From UBA6059 sp964351595 (GTDB lineage: Bacteria > Bacteroidota > Bacteroidia > Cytophagales > Cyclobacteriaceae): a stretch of 64,000 nt of DNA. The DNA lies in assembly GCA_964351595.1 (NCBI GenBank), contig CAYGOT010000005.1, forward strand, positions 62,001 through 126,000. The letters are read 5' to 3'. The translations under genes and the position numbers were made by a program. Of the stretch, positions 32,485-40,741 are shown piece after piece; the first letter of the stretch is position 1; the number at the start of each line of letters is the position of its first letter. Below the pieces are notes generated by a model. That model was not told the DNA's origin, ran no database searches, and was given only the letters and a program-made list of their open reading frames with translations.

Positions 32485-32512
32485 TTATCCATTACCCATT
32501 ATCCATTATCCA
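32485..32512 (-). repeat. Four near-perfect TTATCCA heptamers before wzt
   Basis: TTATCCA at 32485, TTACCCA at 32492, TTATCCA at 32499 and 32506, all in register. The complementary strand reads TGGATAA, a rotation of the TAATGGA unit found elsewhere. The block ends 9 bases before the wzt ATG, so copy-number change would alter the leader. Confidence 0.85.
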
Positions 32513-32521
32513 TTGTTTGTT

Positions 32522-33823
32522 ATGGGTGATACCGTCATCAAAGTAGAAAACCTCTCCAAGCTCTACCGCCTGGGTGTATGGGGCACAGGTACGTTGAAAG
32601 ACGATCTCAAGAAGAACTTTGCCAAATGGACAGGACGGAATGATCCTACGGTAATGGTAGGTTCGAGCAATCAACTCGATACAGTGGATCAGCAGGAAGT
32701 ATGGGCGCTCAAGGATATCAACTTTGAGGTGAAGCAGGGGGAAGTGCTGGGCATTATCGGTAAGAACGGTGCGGGTAAGAGCACATTGCTGAAGATCCTC
32801 TCAGAGATTACCGCACCCACTACAGGTGCGGTAAAGATTAAGGGTCGTGTAGCGAGTCTGCTGGAGGTAGGTACCGGCATGCACCCTGAACTCACTGGTC
32901 GTGAAAATATTTTTCTTAATGGGGCTATCCTCGGCATGCGTCGCTGGGAAATAAAATCTAAGTTTGATGAAATTGTAGATTTTGCGGGTATCGCCAAGTA
33001 CATCGATACACCCATCAAGCGCTATTCCAGTGGTATGCGAGTAAGACTGGGCTTTGCGATTGCAGCTTTCTTAGAACCAGAAATACTGATCGTGGATGAG
33101 GTGTTGGCTGTCGGGGATGCTGATTTTCAGAAGCGAGCGATTGGTAAGATACAGGAGGTGAGTGAAGGTCAAGGGCGAACAGTGTTGTTTGTAAGTCATA
33201 ATATGACTTCAATAATTAAACTATGTAACAAGTCAATTTTATTAAAAGATGGTTTAATCCATAAACATGGGAATACTAGTGATGTGCTTGATTACTATTT
33301 AAAAAACAATATTTTGCTAGTTTCTTCTGTTAGTTTAATGGAAAAAGATCGGCAAGAGAATGAACTTGTTTCATTAGTATCTGCTAGAATCTCTACCTCA
33401 TTAGGGAAACATGAGGTCAACTTTAATTACTCAGAGTGCATAATTCTAGAAATTGATTATTCTGCATTTGTGCATCAAGAGTACATTACAGCTATAATTC
33501 ATATCAAGGATTCGAAAGATAACGTTGTATTAGCCTCTAATGAGTTCGAAGCAAACGACTGGGAAATTGTGCACAGCTCTGGTAAACATACTTATAATAC
33601 TAAATGCAAGATACCAAGTCATTTTTTGAATGAAGGGTTCTACTCTGTTATGATAGCATTCGGAAGCTACAGCCCAAATATTATTCACAATCTCTATGAA
33701 AATATTTTGGGATTCAAGATTACATATGACGGATCAGAAACAAAATCGGTGAAATCTCAATTTACAGGTAAATGGCCTGGTATAGTGAGACCTAAATTAG
33801 AATGGAATGTTAGAGCATATTAA
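32522..33823 (+). CDS. wzt: Wzt-like ABC ATPase with C-terminal glycan-recognition domain
   Basis: From ATG 32522 (433 residues; TTG 32513 lies in the repeat edge). The nucleotide-binding domain has Walker A GKNGAGKST (80-88), signature YSSGM (near 168), Walker B ILIVDEVLAVGD (near 188) and H-loop VSHNM (near 224). Residues about 250-433 form a beta-rich domain of the Wzt C-terminal type, which recognises the glycan end in related exporters. G+C drops from 29/60 bases at 33121-33180 to 17/60 at 33241-33300, that is, at the domain border. The ATPase half therefore looks native and the specificity half looks acquired. Confidence 0.9.
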   Translation: MGDTVIKVENLSKLYRLGVWGTGTLKDDLKKNFAKWTGRNDPTVMVGSSNQLDTVDQQEVWALKDINFEVKQGEVLGIIGKNGAGKSTLLKILSEITAPTTGAVKIKGRVASLLEVGTGMHPELTGRENIFLNGAILGMRRWEIKSKFDEIVDFAGIAKYIDTPIKRYSSGMRVRLGFAIAAFLEPEILIVDEVLAVGDADFQKRAIGKIQEVSEGQGRTVLFVSHNMTSIIKLCNKSILLKDGLIHKHGNTSDVLDYYLKNNILLVSSVSLMEKDRQENELVSLVSARISTSLGKHEVNFNYSECIILEIDYSAFVHQEYITAIIHIKDSKDNVVLASNEFEANDWEIVHSSGKHTYNTKCKIPSHFLNEGFYSVMIAFGSYSPNIIHNLYENILGFKITYDGSETKSVKSQFTGKWPGIVRPKLEWNVRAY

Positions 33824-34391
33824 AATTTTAGGTTCAAAACAAGGATACTTAGCCAAGGATGTACCAGAGACTAAATATCATTTAAGGAAATTATCTCACA
33901 TCGTAGAGGTTGGAGAATATACATACGGCGATCCTGATGTCATCCATTGGGATGCACTGACTAAGCTATATATTGGCAATTATTGCAGCATAGCTAAAGG
34001 TGTAACATTTTTATTAGGAGGAGGACATAATACAAAAAGGGTTACGACTTATCCTTTTGAATCTTTTCCAGATATTTGGAATTATTGTCCGAAGGACAAA
34101 ACGCATCCAATTTCCAACGGTGATATAGTCGTTGGTAGTGATGTTTGGATTGGACAAGAAGTTATAATATTATCGGGCGTCACAGTGGGGCATGGAGCTG
34201 TAATAGGAACAAGAAGCGTTGTAACGAAGGATGTAGAACCATATTCAATTGTAGCAGGTAATCCAGCAAGAGTGATTAAAAAAAGGTTTGACGAAACGAT
34301 AGTCAATAAGCTGCTTATTGAAGCTTGGTGGAACTGGCCTATAGAAAAAATTAAATCTAATATGGATTATTTACATGGGGAAATTGGTTAG
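33807..34391 (+). CDS. CatB-like hexapeptide acetyltransferase
   Basis: The 194-residue left-handed beta-helix acyltransferase has the xenobiotic/CatB-like signature: IGNYCSIAKGVTFLLGGGHNTKR (His in GGGHNT is the likely catalytic base), then VVGSDVWIGQEVIILSGVTVGHGAVIGTRSVVTKDVEPYSIVAGNPARVIKKRF in hexapeptide steps. It probably O- or N-acetylates a sugar of the polysaccharide with acetyl-CoA. Its start overlaps wzt by 17 bases and its end overlaps the next glycosyltransferase gene by 17 bases. It lies within the A+T-rich cassette. Confidence 0.9.
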   Translation: MLEHIKILGSKQGYLAKDVPETKYHLRKLSHIVEVGEYTYGDPDVIHWDALTKLYIGNYCSIAKGVTFLLGGGHNTKRVTTYPFESFPDIWNYCPKDKTHPISNGDIVVGSDVWIGQEVIILSGVTVGHGAVIGTRSVVTKDVEPYSIVAGNPARVIKKRFDETIVNKLLIEAWWNWPIEKIKSNMDYLHGEIG

Positions 34392-35238
34392 TCCCATTTT
34401 AATTTTAGCCTACAATAGAGTAGATAAACTTCAAAAGTTAATATCATCGATATCAAATGAATTTACTTCGCGAATAATTCATATTTCAGTCGATGGACCT
34501 CTCAAAAATAAGCCCGAGGATGTCCAAAAGGTTGCTGCAGTGAGGAATTATGTTGAATCACTCAGAAATAGGCATAATTTGAGAGTTCTTTTGCATGAAG
34601 ACAATCTAGGTTGCAAACAGGGTGTGATTCGCGGAATCAACTGGTTTTTTGAGAATAGTGAGAGTGGAATAATTTTAGAAGATGACTGTATTCCAGACAA
34701 CAGTTTCTTTAGTTTTTGTGACACTTTACTGAAAAAATATGCGACTTATGATAAGGTCATGCATATAGGAGGAAGTACAGCGGTTTCTTCAAGCCGATTA
34801 AAATACCCGAATTATTATTTTTCTAAACTACCCCCTATTTGGGGATGGGCTACCTGGAGGAGAGCTTGGAAATTAATGGATGCAGATATGAATAATTATG
34901 AACCAATTCTTGGTAGCACCTACTGGGAAAAAGTAATTCCGGATGAGAAGGTTAGGCGCTTCTATCATGGTTTGTTTGAAAGCGTTAAACAAGGTGAGGT
35001 AGATACATGGGATTACCAGTGGACGTATGCCGTTATGAAACATGGTTTAGCGGCTGTCCCTTATCGAAATCTCATATCTAATATTGGATTCGATAATGAT
35101 GCTACGCACACAAAATCGGCAAATTCACGTTTTGCAAATTTGCCTACATCGTCTATAGGTATGCCCAGGCATCCTTTGATAATAAAGAGAAATGTATCTC
35201 AGGATATGAAAGTTTTTCAAAGTCTGATTAATAAATGA
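34375..35238 (+). CDS. GT-A fold glycosyltransferase (GT2-like)
   Basis: The 287-residue protein starts with the strand PILILAYNRVDKLQKLI. It has the metal-binding motif ILEDDCIPD near residue 102 and the acceptor-region WGWATWRRAWK, typical of the sugar transferases related to GT2 and GNT-I. It is cytosolic, using a nucleotide sugar; donor and linkage are unknown. It overlaps the acetyltransferase gene by 17 bases and the methyltransferase gene by 4 bases (ATGA). Confidence 0.85.
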   Translation: MGKLVSPILILAYNRVDKLQKLISSISNEFTSRIIHISVDGPLKNKPEDVQKVAAVRNYVESLRNRHNLRVLLHEDNLGCKQGVIRGINWFFENSESGIILEDDCIPDNSFFSFCDTLLKKYATYDKVMHIGGSTAVSSSRLKYPNYYFSKLPPIWGWATWRRAWKLMDADMNNYEPILGSTYWEKVIPDEKVRRFYHGLFESVKQGEVDTWDYQWTYAVMKHGLAAVPYRNLISNIGFDNDATHTKSANSRFANLPTSSIGMPRHPLIIKRNVSQDMKVFQSLINK

Positions 35239-35870
35239 ATATCGACTTACTTAATTACAAGCCTAACAGGCTAGTTGATCCGGATTCATGGCTTGACAAT
35301 ATTCCATTTGCATATTCTTTATTGGATACTTTAAAGCCTAGGGTTTTAGTTGAGTTGGGTACATTTTCCGGTAATTCGTTTGTTACCTTCAACGACGCAA
35401 GTGAAAGATTGAATTTTGACTCAAAAATGTTTGCCGTTGACACCTGGGAGGGCGATGGACATACCGGGCCATACGCTACTTCAATATATGATGACCTGAG
35501 TTTGTTTATTCGTAAGAACTATCCTACTTCTAGCCTGCTTAGAATGCGTTTTGATGAGGCCTTAGATTTATTTGAAGATAGATCAATCGATTTACTTCAT
35601 ATTGACGGATTACACACATATTCGGCGGTAAAACATGATTTTCTTACATGGAAACCAAAGCTATCTAGTAGATCAGTTGTTCTCTTTCATGACACTATGG
35701 TGAAAGAAAGGGACTTTGGTGTATGGAAGTTTTGGGATGAATTAAAAGAGGATTACCTGACGTTTAATTTAACATTTGCCAATGGCCTGGGTGTTTTGGT
35801 TTTTGGGAATGAGAGCCAAGAAACCAATGATTTAATAAGGAAGTTACAAGAAAATGAATTTTTAGTCTAG
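35235..35870 (+). CDS. Class I SAM-dependent methyltransferase, truncated by amber stop
   Basis: The 211-residue product has a Rossmann methyltransferase fold: SAM-binding strand VLVELGTFSGNSFVTF (near residues 35-50), AVDTWEGDGHTG, LLHIDGLHTYSAVKHDF and FHDTMVKERDFGVW. This is the type of methyltransferase found in O-antigen loci (PF13578-like). The stop TAG at 35868 is followed in the same frame by 58 sense codons ending in the GTGA overlap with the next gene, so the present product seems to have lost a C-terminal coiled-coil tail. The start overlaps the previous gene by ATGA. Confidence 0.85.
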   Translation: MNIDLLNYKPNRLVDPDSWLDNIPFAYSLLDTLKPRVLVELGTFSGNSFVTFNDASERLNFDSKMFAVDTWEGDGHTGPYATSIYDDLSLFIRKNYPTSSLLRMRFDEALDLFEDRSIDLLHIDGLHTYSAVKHDFLTWKPKLSSRSVVLFHDTMVKERDFGVWKFWDELKEDYLTFNLTFANGLGVLVFGNESQETNDLIRKLQENEFLV

Positions 35871-36047
35871 TCATTTGATGTTGCGGGACAGTCGGTTCAG
35901 AAGGAGTACCAGTTGGAATGTGCAAAAAGCAGATATTCCAACTTGGAAAGTAAAATGAATGAACTAAAATCACTGTTTGAGGATGTTACGTCAACACGTG
36001 GTTATCATCTATTAGAAAGGATTCGAAGAATTCTAAGATTACAGTGA
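35871..36047 (+). pseudogene. Severed C-terminal tail of the methyltransferase
   Basis: Continuing in frame past the TAG, 58 codons read SFDVAGQSVQKEYQL through ESKMNELKSLFED to TRGYHLLERIRRILRLQ, then TGA at 36045. Coiled coil plus a terminal Arg/Leu helix is the usual tail of methyltransferases and glycosyltransferases in such loci. The TGA overlaps the GTG start of the next gene as GTGA, the operon's normal junction. Both facts indicate that this was coding until recently. Readthrough cannot be excluded. Confidence 0.72.
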
Positions 36048-36952
36048 CTCCTCTAGTTTCTGTTGTTATTCCTAATTATAACCATTCAACATATCTGAAA
36101 GATCGAATGGATAGTGTATGTCAGCAGACCTATCGACACCTCCAGATAATAGTACTGGATGATGCCTCTACGGACAATAGTATGGAAATTATCAATAAAT
36201 TTCAGTCAGAGGATAAGCGAATAATGGTTCATTCTTCAGCTAATAATTCAGGAAGCACTTTTCATCAATGGGCTAGAGGGATTAATCTGGCTAAAGGTGA
36301 ACTTGTATGGATTGCCGAAAGTGATGATGTAGCCGCAACTAGTTTTGTCAAGAACGCGGTTGATCGTATGAAAGATTTAGATGTGCTTTATATAGGAGAG
36401 TCTGAAAAAATAGATCACAAAGGGATATCACTTGGACGAGTGCATGCTAATGACCAAGAGATTTGGACTTCTGATTTTGAGATGCCTGGTAGCGATATGA
36501 TTACAAATCACTTCGCTTTCAATAATTATGTGATTAATGCAAGTAGCGCTATTTTTAGAAGAAGTGCTGCTTTGAACGTAAGTGATAGATACAAGAATTA
36601 TACTTTTTGTGGTGACTGGCAGTTTTGGATCGAAATAATGCGTCAGGGAAACTTAATGCATACATCTGATATAGTAAATTATTATAGAATCCATAAAACG
36701 AATGTGACTGGAAAGGCACTAAAAGAAGGACTTTATTTAACCGAAGGGTTAAAAGTGCTCAATTACATCAGCCAGCTTGGAGTACCTTATAATCGCACAA
36801 GGGCATCCGAAAAGTGGTATCAATATTTTCATTCGCAAAATTACATAGGTAGAAAGAGGCTAAGCGTCTCATCGATTAGATTTTGGATAACACTGTTAAT
36901 TCACTTCCCAAGCTTTGTAGGGTATTTCATAAGACGACAATGGACGGGTTAA
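36044..36952 (+). CDS. Glycosyltransferase family 2
   Basis: The 302-residue GT-A enzyme starts at GTG 36044: VSVVIPNYNHSTYLKDRMDSV, then VLDDASTDNS, and DXD-like WIAESDDVA near residue 90. Later, CGDWQFWIEIMRQG corresponds to the catalytic-base region, and a YYRIHKTNVTG motif is typical of these polymer-locus GT2s. The donor sugar is unknown. It overlaps the following methyltransferase gene by 13 bases. Confidence 0.9.
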   Translation: MTPLVSVVIPNYNHSTYLKDRMDSVCQQTYRHLQIIVLDDASTDNSMEIINKFQSEDKRIMVHSSANNSGSTFHQWARGINLAKGELVWIAESDDVAATSFVKNAVDRMKDLDVLYIGESEKIDHKGISLGRVHANDQEIWTSDFEMPGSDMITNHFAFNNYVINASSAIFRRSAALNVSDRYKNYTFCGDWQFWIEIMRQGNLMHTSDIVNYYRIHKTNVTGKALKEGLYLTEGLKVLNYISQLGVPYNRTRASEKWYQYFHSQNYIGRKRLSVSSIRFWITLLIHFPSFVGYFIRRQWTG

Positions 36953-37815
36953 GGTTAAATCTAGGTTGTGGACAAAGAACTATCGACGGATGGCAAAATC
37001 TGGATTTTCATACCCAATCGTCGGATGTAATTCAATGTAACTTACTAGACGGAATTCCCTATGATGATGAAAGTGCTCAGGTCATTTATCATTCTCATGT
37101 ACTGGAGCACTTCACAAAAAAGGATGGAATAAATTTTATTCAAGAGTGCTTTAGAGTGCTCGCACCCGGCGGTATCATTAGAGTAGTAATTCCAGATTTG
37201 GAAGAAATAGCAAGAAGTTACTTGAACTCACTAAATGATGCGTTAATGGGAAGGGAGTACGGTGACTTTAGGTATGATTGGTCGATTAATGAATTAATAG
37301 ACCAGTTAATTAGAACTGAAAGCGGTGGAGAGGCAAAACTTTTACTATCAGCTGAAACTATTCCTGATGAGGAATTTGTTTTTAGACGATGGGGGCAGGA
37401 AGCAAGACAATTGAGACATAAGCTAACTCGTCGAACTCAGGATCAAAGTAATAAACAAGTAGCGAGCAAAGACATCAATCTTCAAATAGGGGGAATCAGA
37501 GGGTGGTTAGCTAAAATGATCTTGAAACCTCAGTTGAAAGAATTGGGCAGGAGAGTTGACCAAATTTTCACAGCAGAAAAGGCGTTAAGGCTTGGTCAGT
37601 TTAGGTTATCAGGAGAAGTCCATCTCTGGATGTACGATAAGTATTCACTTACCAGGCTTCTTAAAAATGAGGGGTTTGTTAACATAGAAGACATGGATGC
37701 CTATTCGAGTAGGATATCAGGATGGAGTGCCATAAATCCAGATTTAGACCAGGATTCGAAAGTTAGAAAGCCCGACTCCTTATTCATTGAAGCAGAAAAG
37801 TCTCAGAGCAGTTGA
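36940..37815 (+). CDS. SAM-dependent methyltransferase domain protein
   Basis: From ATG 36940 (MDGLRLNLGCGQRTIDGW) the 291-residue protein has the SAM motif LNLGCGQ (residues 5-11), then YHSHVLEHFTKKDGINFI and RVLAPGGIIRVVIPDLEEIAR, a class I methyltransferase of type 11. An insertion of about 100 residues (about 110-215) before the last strands includes a charged helix. It ends with a TTGA overlap to the next gene. It probably methylates a sugar or an end group of the glycan. Confidence 0.87.
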   Translation: MDGLRLNLGCGQRTIDGWQNLDFHTQSSDVIQCNLLDGIPYDDESAQVIYHSHVLEHFTKKDGINFIQECFRVLAPGGIIRVVIPDLEEIARSYLNSLNDALMGREYGDFRYDWSINELIDQLIRTESGGEAKLLLSAETIPDEEFVFRRWGQEARQLRHKLTRRTQDQSNKQVASKDINLQIGGIRGWLAKMILKPQLKELGRRVDQIFTAEKALRLGQFRLSGEVHLWMYDKYSLTRLLKNEGFVNIEDMDAYSSRISGWSAINPDLDQDSKVRKPDSLFIEAEKSQSS

Positions 37816-39110
37816 AAGTACTTCATGTTTCTTATTCGGATCAGGGTGGAGCAGCTAAGTCATGTATACGGCTTCATTTAGGATTACTCAAAATAGGTGT
37901 TAATTCCAGATTATTGCTGCTGCATCGCAGTGATGATAGTATTCCTAAGTCTTATCAATTTTATCCAGGTTATGTTAAAAGAAAATCTCCTCCATTTAAA
38001 GAAAGAGTGAAGGGTAAAATATACCGATTAACCAAGGAGATCGGAGTTCCAATTATGAAGCCTAATCCAGTACCTTCCCACGAAGAGCAATTGGAAGGAA
38101 GAGGTACGGGTTATGAGCTTTTTAGCAACCCTAATACTGAATGGGATATAACACAAGATGAAAATTATGAATGGGCTGACGTTGTTAATTTCCACTGGGT
38201 CGCCGGTTTTTTAGATTATGAAAGCTTTTTTCGTCAAAACAGGAAACCATTAGTCTGGACTCTGCACGATATGAACCCTTTTACTGGTGGATGTCATTAC
38301 TCATTGGGCTGTTCAGGCTATAGGGACAATTGTCAATCCTGCCCACAACTAGAGAACGCCTCAAATGCGACGTATTCTTCAGAACTATTCTTGGCAAAAA
38401 AGGAATCACTTAGTGAAGCTTTGAGAGAGCCAATAATCTTAAGCCCCTCTCAGTGGCTTAAGAATCAATCGGAGCGAAGTTTTATTTTTAGAAACTTCCG
38501 TCATTATGTGGTGCGCTACGGTATTGACACAGACATTTTTAAGATGCGTGATAAACTTTATAGTCGAGAAGTACTAAGTATTCCTTTTGATAAAAAGGTT
38601 ATATTGTTTGTGGCGGCCTCCGTATTTAATCGGCGTAAGGGTTTTGATATTGCGCTTAATGCAATGAAAAAGTTGAATAGAGGTGATGTGCTTTTTTTTA
38701 CTGTTGGAAAAGTAGAAGCAAATATTGAAGACGAGGCTCATCAGAATCTAGGTGTTATCTCAGATGAGCGCTTAATGAGTATGGTCTATTCAGCTGCGGA
38801 TTTATTTCTAATCCCCTCACTGGAAGACAATCTTCCTAACACCGCAATAGAAGCGTTATGCTGTGGTTGTCCTGTAATAGGCAATGATGTCGGAGGTATC
38901 TCTGAAATTCTTAGGAGTAGTGAATTCTGCATTTCAATAAGCAGTATTTCGGATATGGCAAGTGCAATAAACATTGGGATTGATAAAGATTATCCTCGAG
39001 AGAAAATAGCCATTCAAGCGAAGCAAATTTGGTCGCTCGAAGTACAAGCTCAAGAATATCACAATTTATATAACTCGATTTATTCATTGGATAATAAAAA
39101 AGGAAACTAA
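37812..39110 (+). CDS. Glycosyltransferase family 4 with Cys-rich motif
   Basis: The 432-residue GT-B enzyme starts at TTG 37812, overlapping the previous stop as TTGA. The N-terminal domain begins KVLHVSYSDQGGAAKSCIRLH. A Cys cluster follows WTLHDMNPFTGGCHYSLGC and continues with CxxC, ending in PQL; it recurs in the gene at 44750. The nucleotide-sugar site of the C-terminal domain is EDNLPNTAIEALCCGCPVIG, with the E-x7-E pattern. It is a retaining-type enzyme of unknown linkage. Confidence 0.9.
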   Translation: MKVLHVSYSDQGGAAKSCIRLHLGLLKIGVNSRLLLLHRSDDSIPKSYQFYPGYVKRKSPPFKERVKGKIYRLTKEIGVPIMKPNPVPSHEEQLEGRGTGYELFSNPNTEWDITQDENYEWADVVNFHWVAGFLDYESFFRQNRKPLVWTLHDMNPFTGGCHYSLGCSGYRDNCQSCPQLENASNATYSSELFLAKKESLSEALREPIILSPSQWLKNQSERSFIFRNFRHYVVRYGIDTDIFKMRDKLYSREVLSIPFDKKVILFVAASVFNRRKGFDIALNAMKKLNRGDVLFFTVGKVEANIEDEAHQNLGVISDERLMSMVYSAADLFLIPSLEDNLPNTAIEALCCGCPVIGNDVGGISEILRSSEFCISISSISDMASAINIGIDKDYPREKIAIQAKQIWSLEVQAQEYHNLYNSIYSLDNKKGN

Positions 39111-39121
39111 ATTAATGATTA

Positions 39122-39784
39122 ATGGAAATAAATGACATATACAAAGTCGTAGAAAATATACCACATATGACACGTGACCAAGGTGTTAAAATGTATGATT
39201 TAATTATAAAAAATAGGTTTTCAAGAATATTAGAACTTGGTTTTCATCAGGGTGTTTCAACTTGCTACATGGCAGGAGCTCTTCATAAATTAGAAAAAGG
39301 TAAAATCACCACCATTGATTTGACACACACTCGTAACTTGGATCCATCAATTGATAGTTTGTTGATGAAGTTGGGTTTGTCCAGTCATGTAGATGTGCAT
39401 TACGAACCCACTTCTTATAACTGGAGGTTGATGCGACTAATTGAGGAAAATAATTTAGAAAAATTCGATTTTTGTTACATTGATGGCGCACACAATTGGC
39501 TCACCGATGGTTTTGCTTTTTTCTTAGTTGATATACTTTTGAAACCAGGTGGTTTAATTTTATTCGATGATCTTGATTGGTCTTATGCTAATAGTCCTTC
39601 TTTGAAGGACAACAAGGATGTTTTGAAAATGCCGAATGACGAGCGAACTATTCCTCAAGTTAGGCAGATATTTGAACTTCTGGTCAGGAAGCATAATGGA
39701 TATTGTCAATTTAAGGAACAAGACGGATGGGGATATGCCTGGAAAAGAAATAAATCACTCATCCATAAACTTTTAAAAAAATAG
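39122..39784 (+). CDS. Class I SAM-dependent methyltransferase
   Basis: The 220-residue protein has SAM-binding strand RILELGFHQGVSTCYMAGAL (near 36-55), acidic TTIDLTH, then FCYIDGAHNWLTDGFAFF and PGGLILFDDLDW, a methyltransferase of the PF13578 type. It is related in layout to the enzyme at 35235. It ends with an A7 run and a TAG that overlaps the apparent start of the next glycosyltransferase. Confidence 0.85.
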   Translation: MEINDIYKVVENIPHMTRDQGVKMYDLIIKNRFSRILELGFHQGVSTCYMAGALHKLEKGKITTIDLTHTRNLDPSIDSLLMKLGLSSHVDVHYEPTSYNWRLMRLIEENNLEKFDFCYIDGAHNWLTDGFAFFLVDILLKPGGLILFDDLDWSYANSPSLKDNKDVLKMPNDERTIPQVRQIFELLVRKHNGYCQFKEQDGWGYAWKRNKSLIHKLLKK

Positions 39785-40737
39785 CTTTTCCTAGGATATC
39801 TATAGTCACTCCATCTTTCAATCAAGGAGTCTTTATAGAACAAACCATTGATTCGGTATTATCGCAAAATATATCGAATTTGGAATATATTATTATTGAT
39901 GGTGGTAGTACCGATCAATCAGTGGATATTATTAAGAAATACTCCAAATATTTGAAGTATTGGATATCAGAACCTGATATGGGTCAATCACATGCTATTA
40001 ATAAGGGTATCAAGCTATGTACAGGAGAAGTATTTAATTGGCTGAATTCAGATGATTATTATGAACCTGATGCTCTTGAGAAAGTACTCGATCAATACCA
40101 GGAATTTGAAAACATAGACATAGTATGTGGTAGAGAAAGGGTATTTCGTGATCGATCTACAATAAGAATAAAAAATGGCTCTACTGTCTGTGATAAGCTC
40201 GAGCATACAATCCTTACGGCACACATTGATCAACCGCCAACATTCTGGAAAACCTCTGTAGTCCGAAGTTTGGGAGGCATAAATGAATCGCTCCACTACC
40301 TTATGGATGTCGAATTATGGTTAAAGTATTTAATAGTTTTCGGGCAGTCATCAATTGTCAAAATTGATGATGTCCTCACCAATTTTAGAGAACATGCCGA
40401 ATCGAAAACAGTATCGCTCAATCAGCATTTTGTAAAAGAAAGATCGTTACTTAGAAGCCACCTCATCCATGCTTGTAACCCCCCAGACCTTATTGCTTAT
40501 CTTATCAATGATCAAGTGTTTAACGACTCTAATGTTTCTGTAGAATTGCCACAAGTACCATTAAATGTCGCACAAACAATCAACGCAGCATTATGTGAAG
40601 AAAATTTTGGAGAAATGATGAGGCTCGGACAATTGAAGGAGGCCAGGTCCTTGTTTATGTATCATCTGAAGTATGGAAATAGAAAATACACTTGGAATCA
40701 TTTCAAAATTCTATTAAAGGTGCTGTTCGTTAATTGA
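39781..40737 (+). CDS. Glycosyltransferase family 2 without canonical start codon
   Basis: This is a GT2 of the group with EYIIIDGGSTDQSVDII and DXD-like WLNSDDYYEPDAL. The first ATG/GTG/TTG in frame is TTG 39880, but the conserved first strand and loop of the fold (RISIVTPSFNQGVFIEQTID) are coded upstream of it. In-frame sequence opens at 39769, after a TAA. The best placed candidate is ATA at 39781, which overlaps the preceding TAG as ATAG. It would give a 318-residue protein of normal length. Either a rare ATA start or a small mutation is involved. It is paralogous to the enzymes at 43828 and 49246. Confidence 0.78.
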   Translation: MAFPRISIVTPSFNQGVFIEQTIDSVLSQNISNLEYIIIDGGSTDQSVDIIKKYSKYLKYWISEPDMGQSHAINKGIKLCTGEVFNWLNSDDYYEPDALEKVLDQYQEFENIDIVCGRERVFRDRSTIRIKNGSTVCDKLEHTILTAHIDQPPTFWKTSVVRSLGGINESLHYLMDVELWLKYLIVFGQSSIVKIDDVLTNFREHAESKTVSLNQHFVKERSLLRSHLIHACNPPDLIAYLINDQVFNDSNVSVELPQVPLNVAQTINAALCEENFGEMMRLGQLKEARSLFMYHLKYGNRKYTWNHFKILLKVLFVN

Positions 40738-40741
40738 TGTG

